Positions 1-11,754 of a stretch of DNA of 64,000 nucleotides are shown in pieces (position 1 is the first letter of the stretch; each line of letters opens with the position of its first letter). The notes beneath the pieces were generated by a model. It saw only the letters and a program-made list of their open reading frames with translations. It made no database searches and was not told where the DNA came from. The stretch is from Persicaria tinctoria. Taxonomy: Eukaryota > Streptophyta > Magnoliopsida > Caryophyllales > Polygonaceae. Location: assembly GCA_037127255.1 (NCBI GenBank), contig JBANSL010000004.1, positions 55,406,318-55,470,317 on the forward strand, given 5' to 3'. The position numbers were made by a program, and so were the translations under genes.

Positions 1-475
1 TTAATAAATAAAAAAGAAATTAAAAAAAAAGGTAGCCACACAATTATTTTGGGTACATAATGAATTATGAAAAAAAGAAACATGTCTTTAATATGGTCAT
101 ACGACGTACTCATCTACCTGCTTTTTTTTATTGCCGCAATTCGTAGTGGTAGTTGTTACACGTTGCTGAATCACATGTCCCATTTCTTCATCACTCACTT
201 ATATTTTCATTTTGGTTTTCTTCAAATATTAATTTCAATTCAACCATCCAGAGTATTTAATATTTTGTTTATACCCTCTTAATTGTATTATTATTGTTGC
301 CATTTGCCACGTTTAGTAAGGACAAAGACCACCTCACCTTTCGCTAGAGTTTAGCTATCAATCACCTCACAAACATCCATTACAATTACAACATTGACAA
401 AAATGATTACTCCCTTCTATAATGTTTTAAAAAGCACTATCTAATTATATTCTTGATTAGATGAAGTATTTTATA
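1..475. other. Non-coding stretch, probably invertase intron
   Basis: AT-rich sequence without a supportable gene. Because the invertase exon at 903 starts in the phase expected after the 9-nt mini-exon, this stretch plus the MITE is probably the intron preceding that exon. I searched it for a mini-exon (an ATCCNAAYG-like 9-mer between AG and GT) and saw none. Confidence 0.5.
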
Positions 476-728
476 CTCCCTCCGTTCGGCAAAACTTGTC
501 GTTTTAGAGTTTTGTTTTTGTTCGGAAAAACTTGTCATTTTAGGTATTTTTGCTTCTACTTTACTAAACTGTCCTTGATTTGATTGATGTGTTGTGAGTT
601 GTAGTTTTTGATAAAGTAAAAAGTAGAGCGATAAATGAGGGTAAATTAGTAAAAAAGTAGTGTAATTATTAGCTTTATTAAAAGTTGTGTGGATAGTTAA
701 AATGACAAGTTTTGCCGAACGGAGGGAG
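476..728. mobile_element. Stowaway-type MITE
   Basis: A 253-bp element with near-perfect terminal inverted repeats. Both ends begin CTCCCTCCGTTCGGCAAAAC, and about 25 bp match before the first mismatch. It is flanked by TA on both sides (474-475 and 729-730). The CTCCCTCCGT end and TA duplication are typical of Tc1/mariner-related MITEs. It has no coding capacity and probably lies in an invertase intron. Confidence 0.9.
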
Positions 729-902
729 TAAATATTAATTTATTATTATTATTATTGATTTTGATATGTAAGTTTACATGACATTTTAATTATGTTAGTA
801 GCATGCTATTTTGCCGGCATAACATTGATTCATGGGAAACACAAGCACAAAATATGTTGAATGTGTTTTAATTGATGAGGAGTTAAAATCACATGGTTGC
901 AG

Positions 903-2708
903 GTCCACTATACCACTTGGGCTACTACCATCTGTTCTACCAGTACAACCCGGATTCCGCAGTTTGGGGCAACATCACATGGGGCCACGCTATATCCACG
1001 GACCTCATTCATTGGTTCTACCTCCCCTTGGCAATGGTTCCCGATCAACCGTTCGATTGGAACGGCGTCTGGACAGGGTCGGCCACGATCTTGCCAGGTG
1101 GCAGCATCATGATGCTCTACACCGGCGACACTGACAACTACGTGCAGGTGCAAAACTTAGCCTACCCCGCCAACGTATCCGATCCCCTTCTCCTGGAGTG
1201 GGACAAGTACCCTGCCAACCCGGTGATGACCCCACCCGAGGGCATTGCTCCCAAGGACTTCCGCGACCCGACAACGGCCTGGGTCGGCCCCGACGGCCTC
1301 TATCGGGTCATCGTCGGGTCGAAGGTCAACAAGACCGGGATCGCCCTCGTTTACAAGACGGAGAACTTCACCAGCTTCGAGCTCGAGGAGGACCACGTGC
1401 TCCACTCCGTCGCGGGCACGGGGATGTGGGAGTGCGTCGACTTCTACCCGGTCTCCACGACGGGCTCCAACGGGCTCGACACATCCGCTAACGGGCCCGA
1501 CGTGAAGCACGTGGTCAAGGCTAGCTTGGATGACGACAAGCACGATTGGTACGCGATAGGGACGTTCGACTCTGTGAACGACACGTGGACGCCTGATGAC
1601 CCGGAGTACGATGTCGGCATCGGGCTTCGGGTCGACTACGGCAAGTATTATGCATCGAAGACGTTCTATGATCAGGACAAGGAGAGGAGAATACTGTGGG
1701 GTTGGGTGGGTGAGACCGACTCTGAAGCCACTGACTTGGACAAGGGTTGGGCCTCCATTCAGGTATTTTACTTTTACTAGACTTATGTAGTATTCAATTT
1801 TCATATATGCATAAATTGAATAATCAATTTATTGGTGTAAAAATGCAGACTATTCCAAGGGTAGTAACGTTTGACAACAAAACGGGGACCAACATACTGC
1901 AATGGCCGGTGGAGGAAGTGGAGAGCTTGAGATCAACAAGCTACGAATTCAACGACGTGGTGGTGGAGGCAGGGTCGGTGGTGAATCTTACCATAGGGTA
2001 CGCGAGCCAGATTGATATATCGGCGGAGTTTGTGATAGACGGGGATGCACTCAACACCACAGTGGAGGCAGATGTGATCAACAACTGTACAACGGCTAGC
2101 ACAAGGGGTGTTTTGGGGCCCTTCGGGTTGTTGGTCCTCACCGACGACTCACTCTCCGAGCTCACCCCTGTCTACTTCTACATTGCTAAAGCTACCGATG
2201 GTACCATCTCCAACTGGTTCTGCACTGATAAATCAAGGTACACTTAATTTGATTGATGAACCTGCAGAATGAATTACCTAGTTTGTCTCTCGATTCGCTT
2301 TATTAAAAATGATTCATTGTTTTGCAGGTCCACAAAGGCCCCCGATGTGGATGTACAAGTTTACGGAGGTCCGGTTCCTGTTCTTGGCGGCGAAAACTAT
2401 AACATGAGGCTACTGGTATGTAACGTTTTCCCTCATATAGAAATTTTGAATTCATTGATGAGATCGAAATATATTCAAGTTAATCTGGCGGGGTTTGATA
2501 TATAATGTAGGTGGATCACTCGGTGGTGGAGGCGTTTGGGCAAGGCGGGAGGACGTGCATAACATCGAGGGTGTATCCGACAGAGGCGATCAACGGAGAC
2601 GCGAGGGTGTTCCTCTTCAACAACGCAACGGGTTTGAATGTGACGGCGTCTGTCAAGGTGTGGGAGATGAGCAATGCAGAGTTTCACCCTTATCCGCTCG
2701 CCTCCTAA
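903..2708 (+). CDS. Vacuolar-type acid invertase (beta-fructofuranosidase, GH32), 5' exons outside window
   Basis: Hydrolyses sucrose to glucose and fructose; the sequence type points to the vacuole. Four exons are readable: 903-1762, 1849-2237, 2328-2415 and 2511-2708, with GT/AG borders and matching phases. Exon 903 opens with GT CCA, the phase expected after the plant invertase mini-exon that encodes the centre of NDPNG; exon 1 and the mini-exon are not in the window. Visible GH32 motifs are the WGNITWGH and WTGSAT blocks, FRDPT with the transition-state Asp, and [10 protein letters not shown] with the acid/base Glu. Val rather than Pro after WEC is the vacuolar-type signature. The C-terminal beta-sandwich region contains [14 protein letters not shown]. 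No frameshift or stop is seen. A related fructosyltransferase or exohydrolase is a less likely alternative. A retroposon lies 265 bp downstream of the stop. Confidence 0.92.
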
Positions 2709-2973
2709 ATGAATGTGATTTCATTCATGCCATTATATAGAAGCTAGCTGCGTTCTGAATTCAGTTGATGATGCACCATATCATTTTTGCTGGTTGGTTG
2801 ATTTAGCGGGAGATTTAGGAGGGATGGGGGAGAGTCTAATTGAATATGAATATGAATTAAGAGGGCATTATACAAAATCTCTTGCATATATTCTTTTGTT
2901 TGGGGTACATTTTTACCTCCTGTGTGGGTTACGCCCCTGCATCATTATTGTATCATTTCATATTATATCATTT

Positions 2974-4307
2974 ATACTTTGGTTAAATGTTTTTTTGTTT
3001 TTTTTTTTGATAAGGAAATAATTCGAGACCGGACAGGCCCGGACCTCGATAGGCCGACAAAGTCGGCAGACGGCAAGCCGTCTAAACATACAACATCGTA
3101 AAGGAAATACAACATAAAACAACTACCTAATACAACAAAAGAAACTACAAGAAACAAACCCGGAAAACCCCAAACCCTAAGCAAATAAACGGACATAGCA
3201 ACGAGAAGATGGAGACTCGACATGGTGAAGTGGATAGCGAGCGCAGGGGACAGCACAGCTGACACGATGTCTCGCCGCCGGAAAGACGGAAAGCAGCAAT
3301 CCACGTAGGGCAAAGACGACTCCTGGGGAAGTGTGGATCACACGACGTTCCCTTCACCTAGATGAAGGATCTTCGGAGACCACGAACACCACCAACATGA
3401 TCACTTCGATCAACCAGGGCCGCAGAACTGCTCCTCAACCGAAACTAACCACGAACCAACAAACAGAACTCCAACCAACTCGAGAAAATGAAGCACGACC
3501 GCGAGAGGGCAAAGAGCGCAAGAATAATCCGAATTGTTAAAGTTAATTATTTATTATAGTTTACTACTTTAAATTAATTTAATTTATTCCAAATTTTCAA
3601 AGGGTCAGCTTTGGGCCCAAGGCAAAAACCTTGGGCCCAAGGCAAAAACCTTGGGCCCAAGGCAAAAACCTTGGGCCCAAAGGATAGGCCATGGGCTTAG
3701 ATCGGGCCCAAGCTACCAAGCAAAACCCTATGCCAAGATGAAGACAGCTATGAGCCAACATGCATCAGCCGACCAAAGACCCAGAGCAGCGGACAGCGCC
3801 GGCTCGCCGGCGATCGCCAAACCGGGAATAGGAAGGCGGAACACCAGGAGGGGTGGGATTCACAGCCGCTCCAAGTCCGGGCCAGAGCATTGGCGCCAAC
3901 GGAGAGATGGAGGAGGAAGAGACAACCCCGGAGACCATGGATCCCAGTCAAACGGCGAGAAGGCGCTCCACCGACGGAGCAGCAGTCACACCACCGGCAA
4001 AGAGCCCAGAACAAGGTGAGTCAGCCACGCTAGCCATCAAGGAGCGCCAAAGGTGGCGGAATTCGACGTGGGCGGGGCTGCATTCGCACCGGGGAGGAAA
4101 CCGAACAAACCGGCAAGCCATAGGGGCAGGGAACAAGACAAGCGCCCTGCAAATCGATGCCGGAGATAACAAGAGAAAGATCGGGGGCGCGGTGGATGCT
4201 AGAGGCGTCAGGAGCGGGTGCCACCGGACGCCAAGGGATGAGATACGATCTTCGGCGCCCACGGAGGCGATACAACCCCTCAAGCCCCATATACTTTGGT
4301 TAAATGT
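2974..4307 (-). mobile_element. A-tailed non-autonomous retroposon (LINE-type) with 17-bp target duplication
   Basis: ATACTTTGGTTAAATGT occurs at 2974-2990 and again at 4291-4307. The interior begins at 2991 with a T-rich run, that is, an A tail on the minus strand, so the element is inserted minus-sense with its 5' end at about 4290. Target duplication plus A tail indicates target-primed reverse transcription. The roughly 1.3-kb interior is GC-rich near the 5' end and has only short open frames; I recognise no reverse transcriptase. It is therefore a non-autonomous LINE derivative or a retroposed transcript. It sits just downstream of the invertase gene. Confidence 0.8.
3611..3680. repeat. 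20-bp tandem repeat inside the retroposon
   Basis: Three and a half copies of a 20-bp unit, TTGGGCCCAAGGCAAAAACC, at 3611, 3631, 3651 and 3671. Each unit contains the palindrome TTGGGCCCAA. Confidence 0.95.
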
Positions 4308-4575
4308 GTTTGTGGTTAACTTCTCTCTTGATATATTTATGGTCGTTATATGAGCCGAGTAGCTTGAGCTCGACTCAATAAAACCAGTTCTTTGTTTGTT
4401 CTTGCTTGATCTTTGGTTCAACTATCCCGATCTTGTATGCTTCTAACCGGTTGACGTTGCTGACTCGGTTCTGCTTAGTGGATTGGGATCGAGTCTTTCC
4501 TCTTGAGACTTCGCGTATTTAGAGTCTAGTACGTCTCAAACCGCGTAAATAAATCTTGGTGTCCTCGTTGTTATG

Positions 4576-4790
4576 TAGACCTGGGCAAACGCGGGCCGGC
4601 CAGCCTGGCTCGTCCCACCCGCCCGCAAAATTGGACAGGCTTGGGTAGGGGGAAAAGCCCATGCGGGCCGCTAGGCCCGGCCCGCGCCCGCAGCGGGAAC
4701 GGGATTGGGTAAGCCATTCTACCCGTTGCGGGCCGCTAGGCCCGTAACGGGTACCCGCTAATTTTTTAATATATATATTATTAAATATAT

Positions 4791-4844
<54 letters not shown>

Positions 4845-5344
4845 AATTATAAGAAAATAAAATAAAATATCAATACAAAGATTACCTACAGTATATTTTG
4901 TTGTTGGTGGGCTACTGCATACGGTCTAAGAGTATATACGCTAAAGATTACTTTACCCTAAATGCCTAAAATGTACCTTAACTGGCAAATTGGTAACCTT
5001 CCTTTTCTCAGCAACTCGCCACCAGACGCCATTAGTCTCATTCCCATCTCATACTCCCATGGCCATACGCTAAAGATTATTTTTATTTTGCATGATTACA
5101 GCAGCTACTATCAGCAGGTACAACAGCAACTATTGCATTTTTAAAAAAAATTTAACGAGTACAACAGTACGAGGGAATTAAGCGGGTACCCGCGGGCTGC
5201 CCGCAACCCCAATAGCGGACGGGATTGGACAAGGTTTTCAACCCGTTAAGCGGGCTTAGCCCGTCCCGCGCCCGCATCAACAGGACAAATTTTGGACTAA
5301 AGCCCGTCCCAAGCCCGGCCCGTGCCCGCGTTTGCCCAGGTCTA
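4576..5344. mobile_element. Non-autonomous hAT element
   Basis: An 8-bp duplication TTGTTATG at 4568-4575 and 5345-5352 brackets a 769-bp element. Its ends are TAGACCTGGGCAAACGCGGG at the left and the exact inverse at the right. The subterminal 150-190 bp at both ends are dense in GCGGGCC, CCCGCG and GGGTACCC motifs arranged as mirror images. The centre holds a TA microsatellite (about 4793-4840) and AT-rich sequence. There is no transposase. An 8-bp duplication and TAG..CTA ends place it in the hAT superfamily. Confidence 0.9.
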
Positions 5345-5890
5345 TTGTTATGTTTTCAGTTTCGAATTCGAACCGTTTTAGATTCTTTACTCGATTGTCG
5401 CTTTAATCGATATACTCGTAAGAACTTGATCTAAAATCTGAATCACTGACCCGAGAAATAGGATTTATAAAACTCAATATGACCAATTGATACTCGACTT
5501 GTTTGACTTAATCTACATATGTTAAATAACGGGGAAAGCGTTGCTAAAGTTTGATGTGTTAGTAATCGGGCTCGTTCCGAAGGGGACATATGGATGATAA
5601 GTTCAAATTCGGTCGTTCATCGGAATTCATGCATTCGAAATAGATGATCTCCATAGCCCATACTAGAGTACTAAAAAGCAAGATGGAAATCGAGTTCAAC
5701 GTCAGGCCCGATGTTAACACCTTAGGCCATTACAATATGGGAAGGGGAATTCAAACATGTGATCTATTGATCGCTATATGCCATCTTTATCAGCTAAGCT
5801 AGCAAGGCTCAACGGTAACCTCTATCTCCCGAGTACATTGGATCCGTAGTGGGAAGCACTACCGAATATAATAAGGTGTGCATTGACTTA
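5345..5890. other. Non-coding host or old repeat sequence
   Basis: After the hAT target duplication there is about 535 bp without a gene or recognisable structure. It resembles degraded LTR-retrotransposon sequence in composition, but I cannot show this. It ends in the TTA target of the Harbinger insertion (5888-5890). Confidence 0.4.
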
Positions 5891-6990
5891 GGGCGTGTTT
5901 GGATGGGGGTGGGAAGGGTGGGGGGGATACAAAAATTCGCCTAGGGAAGCGAGCCGGAGTGTTTGGCGGGAGGTGGCGGGGGTGGCGGAAATGGAGGTGG
6001 AGGGGATGGCGAGGGTGGTTTTTGGCCAGATTTTGGTACCTTCGTTTTTGGAGTGGCCGGGGGTGGAAGAATTTTGGTACCCCTTAACGCCCTTTTTTGC
6101 CCCTGGATCCCGACTCCTTGGCTTCTGATAGAAGAGTCATATATATCTCATTGTCTTCTCATCGCCTCTCCCACTTCTCAGAACTCCATTGCTCTCGAAG
6201 GAACTCGCCGGCGACAGGTAGCCCCTCTTCGCTCTTCCTTCCTCCCTTTGTCCTCCATTGCAGTCCTCCATCGAAGGCAACTACTAATCTCTCCTCTTCT
6301 TCTTTTCGCAAGTTGTCGGAATCGCAGCTCTCGAAGAAGGTCGACGCTTTCATCCACCACTCAATGTAATACTAATCTCTCTTCTTCTTCTTTTGATTCA
6401 AAAAAACCTGTGAATGTTCCCTAATCCCCATCTGTGAGAAGTCCCTCTTCCCCTAAAACCCCAAAATCGGACATTTATGAGTCCCAATGCCGAATCCTTG
6501 TTCAAATGGAATAATGAAAGGTGGTCTGTTGGTTTTCTTGTTGCTATGCGAATGTCAGACCATATATGGTGTGGGTTTTGTCTTCTTGTGCTCTGATATG
6601 GAATTGTTTGCAACTGTCATACTGGTTTTGTCATAGTTTTCATTGCCGATTGTGTGTGCTTTTGTGTCCAGGTTGTCCTTATATCACATGCTTTTGTTTA
6701 AGCTTTGTCTGTATGCAAGGGTTTCTATTCTTCTTCTTTTCTTTAATGGTTTTGTTTATCTCATTGTTTTCTTATGCATTGGTTTGTGTTGTAAGCGGGG
6801 TTAGCTTATCAGTAGTCTCTTCTTCTGCATTACACCACCATTATGTTGTGATTTGTTATTATAGTTTGTAATTCTGTCTTGCAGCTTCCTTATCATATGC
6901 ATTCATGTCTCATGGTTTTTTCATGACTGCATTGTAAAATGATTGGTAAGGATGTGAGGGTGGGAAGTGAAATCAAAAGTAAAATCTGGA

Positions 6991-7224
6991 TAGCACATAC
7001 AATGAAATCTATGTTTGGTTTCTTCATAGTTGTAGGCACCACCTATATGTTCATGTCTCCCCACTTGTCTTTGCTTTGATGTTCTTCATTTGAAATTCAT
7101 ATTCTTGATAGCACATACAATGAAATTTGTGTTTTGTTTCTTCATAGTTGTAGGCACCACCTATATGTTCACGTCTCCCCACTTGTCTTTGCTTTCATGT
7201 TCTTCATTTGAAATTCATATGTTC
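6991..7224. repeat. 118-bp tandem duplication
   Basis: Sequence from 6991 repeats from 7109 with a period of 118 bp and a few substitutions. It lies in the presumed 5' intron or leader of the coiled-coil gene, just before its coding exon. Confidence 0.9.
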
Positions 7225-7366
7225 ATGTTCACCTTCTCATCCTTTTCAATTGTTATCGACTTTGTCATGTCCTTGGTCATCCTCGGATATGGTGGGAATA
7301 TGTTGTTGTTTGTCTCATCCTTTTCATATTAATATTGTCTCTAACACGTTTCTTTTCCCTCAAAGC

Positions 7367-7957
7367 ATGTACCCTTACTCCAACACGGACGAGGACTCTG
7401 ATGCCAACTATCAGTCGGGCGACCCCGACAAATATTGGTGGATAAGGGGGGATTACCCTTATGGAGACCCGTGGGCCCACCACGAGGCGGAAGTCACTGA
7501 CGAGGATGAGGTGCAGTCTCAAGCACAAGTAGTCCCTGATCTCAACGAAGAGCTAGACGAGTACCGCGAGCTTGTCAACGATCTCGAATCTGATATCGTG
7601 GAGCTCCGCGCACAGTTTGCCACACTCCGGGAGCGTGACATTGCCCGAGAGGCTCTTCTCCATATCAACCAGCAGGAACTCCACAGGGCTGATGAGGAGT
7701 TAGCCATCACCGAGGCGTCCAAGCTCGAGCTTGCTGAGAAGCTGACCAGGGCTGAGGCCAAGTTGGCCATCTCGGAGACGTCCAAGAAGGACCTTGCTCA
7801 GAGGGTGTCAGAACTTGCTACCTTCCTGTGCGTGACGTGGGCTGATCATGTTGCCGACACCGTTCGCATCAATCAGCTTCTGCGCGAGAGAGGCATCAAT
7901 CGTTGGATCATCGTCCTCCTCATGGGTGTCATTGCCAGGCTCGCTGGAGGTAAGTAG
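7367..7957 (+). CDS. Coiled-coil protein with hydrophobic C-terminus, extra gene of the Harbinger element
   Basis: A 196-residue reading frame starting with MYPYSNTDED; I did not recognise its family. Residues 1-55 are acidic and rich in aromatic residues. About 60-153 is a long charged heptad region with an internal repeat (AITEASKLELA near 113 and AISETSKKDLA near 134). Residues 180-193 form a hydrophobic stretch (WIIVLLMGVIARLAG) that might be a short membrane anchor or buried helix. A CAAAG precedes the CATG start, so the coding exon may follow a splice acceptor, and 6150-6390 resembles a leader exon. GGAGGTAAGT at the stop is a good splice donor, so the protein might continue in another exon. 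It is transcribed away from the transposase and Myb genes. It could be an accessory transposition factor or a captured host gene. Confidence 0.6.
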   Translation: MYPYSNTDEDSDANYQSGDPDKYWWIRGDYPYGDPWAHHEAEVTDEDEVQSQAQVVPDLNEELDEYRELVNDLESDIVELRAQFATLRERDIAREALLHINQQELHRADEELAITEASKLELAEKLTRAEAKLAISETSKKDLAQRVSELATFLCVTWADHVADTVRINQLLRERGINRWIIVLLMGVIARLAGGK

Positions 7958-8462
7958 GCACGTGTGGTTGTAACCCTTGTTCTTCTAGACTTGTTGTTTG
8001 GTTGACGAAACTGTTATCGTGCGCCCCATTTTGTATTTTGTGTGGTGTGGTGACACGACTATATATATGACTGCATTATGATCCCCATCGAGAACCTGGG
8101 CAGTATAGGTTGTTTTTTGGGTCGCCAGGTGCTCCGTTGAACCATGTTTATGTTATCGTTGTTGGACCCTGACAATGGTGCTATCAAGCACCCCGTGTAT
8201 GTAGCATCCACTACTCGGGTGCAGGTAGAAGACTCTAAGCTTGTATTGCATCTATCAATGTGCATGATGCATGTTTTTAATTATCATTTGTTTGTGTTCT
8301 AACTTCAAATTGAGTCAATGAACAAATGGCAAAACAGAAATGAGTCATACGAGTGCGTTGGATTGCTCGAACGAAAGCATAATATGTTACAAACTACTTC
8401 CAAACATAAGGAAATGCCACAACCTTTCCTACCACAACCATGTTGTCTGAACAATGGAGGAT

Positions 8463-8480
8463 CACACACACACACACACA
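8463..8480. repeat. CA microsatellite
   Basis: A run of about nine CA dinucleotides in the non-coding centre of the Harbinger element. Confidence 0.85.
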
Positions 8481-8789
8481 ATTCACAATGATCAACACAC
8501 TCTACGAAGGCAAACACTTTCGTCTTCTGTAATGACAGAAAACAGCCAAGCACACAGCACAATCAACCTTGCTAACAGCCTTACTTTCATTACTGAATTG
8601 AACCACACTCACGTACTCGAAACACATGAGCAACTTCTCGACACAACTGCCGTCCACTCTCCCACTGAAAACAGTCCAGCAACATGTGCTGAGTACAACC
8701 AACTTAACTAACATTTAACTTAGACTTTAAACTTAAACAAAAGCTTGATCACACAATACATTTAACAAACCATAAGAGTCACATCTGCT

Positions 8790-9120
8790 AAGCACCCATT
8801 ATGTTCAAAACCAAATTGCATCCTACTAGTTTCGTGCAATCGTCGAACACATAAGGCATATATGTCCCTACCTTAACGGAGATAAATTCCATGCCTGCAC
8901 CCATCATGTACAAAAAAAAGTTGCATCCCAATAGTTTTGCGCAATCGTCGAACACATAAGGTCATATGTCCCTACCTTAACCTGTCACAGCATCATGCCT
9001 GCACCCGTCATGTCCAAAATGCGGTTGCCTCCTACTACGTAACTGCAATCACAAACCACTTGTCGTAGGTCCCTAGGACATAGAGTCACACCATCAACCA
9101 CAAAAAGGAGTTGCACCCTA
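8790..9120. repeat. Three degenerate copies of a ~105-bp tandem repeat
   Basis: The segment with GCAATCGTCGAACACATAAG recurs at 8836 and 8941 (period 105), and a diverged third copy containing TGCACCCGTCATGTCC follows. The array lies just beyond the 3' end of the transposase gene. Confidence 0.8.
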
Positions 9121-9172
9121 CTACATACGATGCCCACCGGCATCATCTCCGGGGTCGTTGGTCATTCCATAT

Positions 9173-10534
9173 CTACTGAGAAATAGTGTCACGGATAGCC
9201 TTGATTCCAATGGCTGGTGGCTCATCTTCTGGCTCGAACAGGCCGTCCACCTCCATTTCATCTGCACCTTCTGGGTGGTCGTACGCATCGTCCTCGTCTT
9301 CGTCCATTGCATCATCCGGCTCTTGAAACCTAGACTCGTCCTCGTCATTCACATCGTCTCTCCAAAGACGTAGAAGGTTGTGAAGGGCGAAGCAGCAGTT
9401 TATGAGCGACACTTGTCGTGCGACTGAGTACTTGGGAATCCACCGGAGGATCTTCCACTAACCCTTAAGAACACCGAATGCTGGCTCAACAGCTCCGCAA
9501 AGTGATGAATGCACCTTGTTGAATGCTTCCTTGAGGTTTTTAGGTTGTGCCGCTTGGAAGGTTGGACGGTGGTACTTTGTCCGCAAGTATGGCACCATGT
9601 ACCCATCTCGGTCCGGGTAGCCCTTGTCACATAGGTAGTAGCGACCAACAGGGGGTGGGGGAAGTTAAACCCTGGTGTCCGATGGGCGTGGTCAAACACA
9701 CGTGCATCGTGTGCACTCCCCTCCCATCCGTTTGAGATGAAGGTGAAGATGAGGTCGAAGTCGCAAACAGCCATGACGTTGAAGGTGCAAATCCCTTTCC
9801 AGCCTCGGAATGGAATCTGCTCGTCGACAGGGATGGTGGCTTGGATATGGGTTCCATCGATGGCACCTATTGCACCCTGCATGGGAGAAGTAAGGCGTTA
9901 CGACCATAAGTCATCCATACATGTAGGAAACGGTCCCATGTAAAATTGTTACCTTGAAGTACGGCCAATAACGGTTGTCGCTAACGATTTTCTCGTGTAC
10001 CCGGCGGAACTTGGGGTCTCGTGGTTTGATCAGCTCCCTGGCGAGGCCAGTGAAGCCGTTGGCCGGGCCCCCGTCGATTGCATCACAAATGTCCCGTATC
10101 GCCTCTGAGATGGTGTAAGTGGAACATTGGAAGCGTTCACAAGCGTTTCGCTGGCTTTGGCCCCAAGCCATTGTGTTCACAAATATTGTGACCTTCTCCA
10201 TCACCGAAATCTGATTGGATCCTCGAAGTCCGTATTTATTTTCTAGGACCCCACATAGCTTAAGAAACACACGCTTCTCCATTCGAAAGGCGTTAATACT
10301 ACGGACCTCCCCATCGTTATTCAGTATGTCATGCACTCATTGTCGGCCTGTGTACTCGGAGATATAGCAAGGGATCTTGTACACTCGGGTGAAGTAGTGA
10401 TGAACCACCGGGATAGACCTCTGTAATATGTGGAGCATGGCGATGACGAGTATGATACCCCGTCGACGCATCATCATCGTGTCCCCATTGGAAGTGGCCC
10501 TATGGAGGATCCCCATGATAGGAATTAACCACAA
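9173..10534 (-). pseudogene. PIF/Harbinger DDE transposase, inactivated
   Basis: Harbinger transposases (HARBI1-like) cut and paste the element with a DDE nuclease. Two exons are readable on the minus strand, 10534-9953 and 9876-9173, with a 76-bp GT/AG intron. The N-terminal exon has the usual helix-turn-helix region. The second exon opens with GAIGAIDGTHI, which carries the first catalytic Asp, then GWKG and SAHDARVF with the second acidic site. The C-terminus is acidic and ends near AIRDTISQ. Three lesions are visible: TGA at 10337-10339 where Trp is expected (TGRQ-stop-VHDIL); a one-base loss in the C-run near 9650 that shifts NFPHP out of the frame encoding VGRYYLCDKGY; and TAG at 9458-9460 before WKILR. 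No intact product can be made from this copy. Confidence 0.9.
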
Positions 10535-10676
10535 GTACCAAGTTTATGTTATCGTGAAAATATAAGAATGCACACCCGTAAGCATACTCAACCATAACAA
10601 TGCACAACCATAAGCAACACAACCATTCGCGTCAACCATAACAATGCACGACCATAAGCCAGCCAACCAAACGAAT

Positions 10677-10832
10677 GCACAAACAACGTTACCAATTACA
10701 AACATGTAGCAACAAGTAGCATATACAACCAAGCATAAGTAGCATACACAACCAAGCATAAGTAGCATGCACAAACAACGTTACCAATTACAAACATGTA
10801 GCAACAAGTAGCATAGACAACCAAGCATAAGT
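10677..10832. repeat. 64-bp direct repeat
   Basis: The 64-bp segment at 10677-10740 recurs at 10769-10832 with one or two changes; shorter CAACCAAGCATAAGTAGCAT units lie between. It is non-coding sequence between the transposase and Myb-like genes, and could contain binding sites or be neutral expansion. Confidence 0.85.
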
Positions 10833-11754
10833 TTGAAGTATGTATTCGAAAATAACTACCATAAGGTTCATGTCTCCATTTGTCACATACAGTTGGAAAT
10901 AGAAAGTAGACAACAATGCATACGCACTAATGCACTTATGAGGACGGGAAAATGAAATGTAAATGTAGGCTACGACGTAGTACGAAATCCTCCACCAGGG
11001 AGCGGAATGGACCTAAGGACGGCCGCCATTGAGATCATACAACCACTGCAACCACCTCACTCTCCTGTCGTTATGCTTGATTCCGACGAACAGATCTCTG
11101 CGCTCAGGGTCCCTCATCAGCTCGACAGTGAAGCACCAGAGAGGGTCAGCGACATCAATCAAACCTTGTTGGATGAGCTCCTCAACAATGTCCAGAGCTT
11201 GGTTGGTTGTGTTCACTGGCTTGCTAGTGGAGACCTCCTCCCGGGCGAGATAAGCCTTCAGCACACCGCTTGTCTCCTTCACCGCGTCAACGTGTTCATG
11301 GTACAGCCGTGACGCCTCTGACTTCCTGGAGGACCTCTTCGCTGGTGGTTGTCCCAATGCAGAAGCGGAGTTAGCCATTGTTTGCTTGTTAATGTCAACG
11401 GGAGGTGATGAAAAACCTGTTGGTGCTGGGCACATCCCCGCAAATCCCATGGAGAACCTCCTACATGGAAGGAGGCTCGCCAGATTGCAGTTGGCTCGCA
11501 AACAGCTCGTCTAGCTCCGTGTCGAGTGTCCCGTATTCGGTCTCTTGTGTCCGCACACCACCTCGGCCATCGTCGTTGCCTCCATCGAGGTTGATATAGT
11601 CCATCTCATTATGATCGTCGCCTTCAGCTACAGCCACCTGGGGAGCTGTTTCCCGTTGGCTGGGCTCCATCGAGGGGGCAACACAGTACTTCCCGATTGC
11701 CACAGTTCCCCCATACAGTTGATCCCAAAGGTCCTCCAACTCGGGCTGAATACC

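Noticed and set aside
1157..1804. 215-codon minus-strand frame opposite invertase
   Set aside because: A shadow of the invertase exon, which has strong motif support on the plus strand.
6521..6871. 116-codon Cys/Phe-rich frame in the Harbinger element
   Set aside because: T-rich intron-like sequence; no start context and no recognisable domain.
8463..8711. 85-codon frame after the CA microsatellite
   Set aside because: Low complexity, overlapped by an equal antisense frame, and inside Harbinger non-coding sequence.
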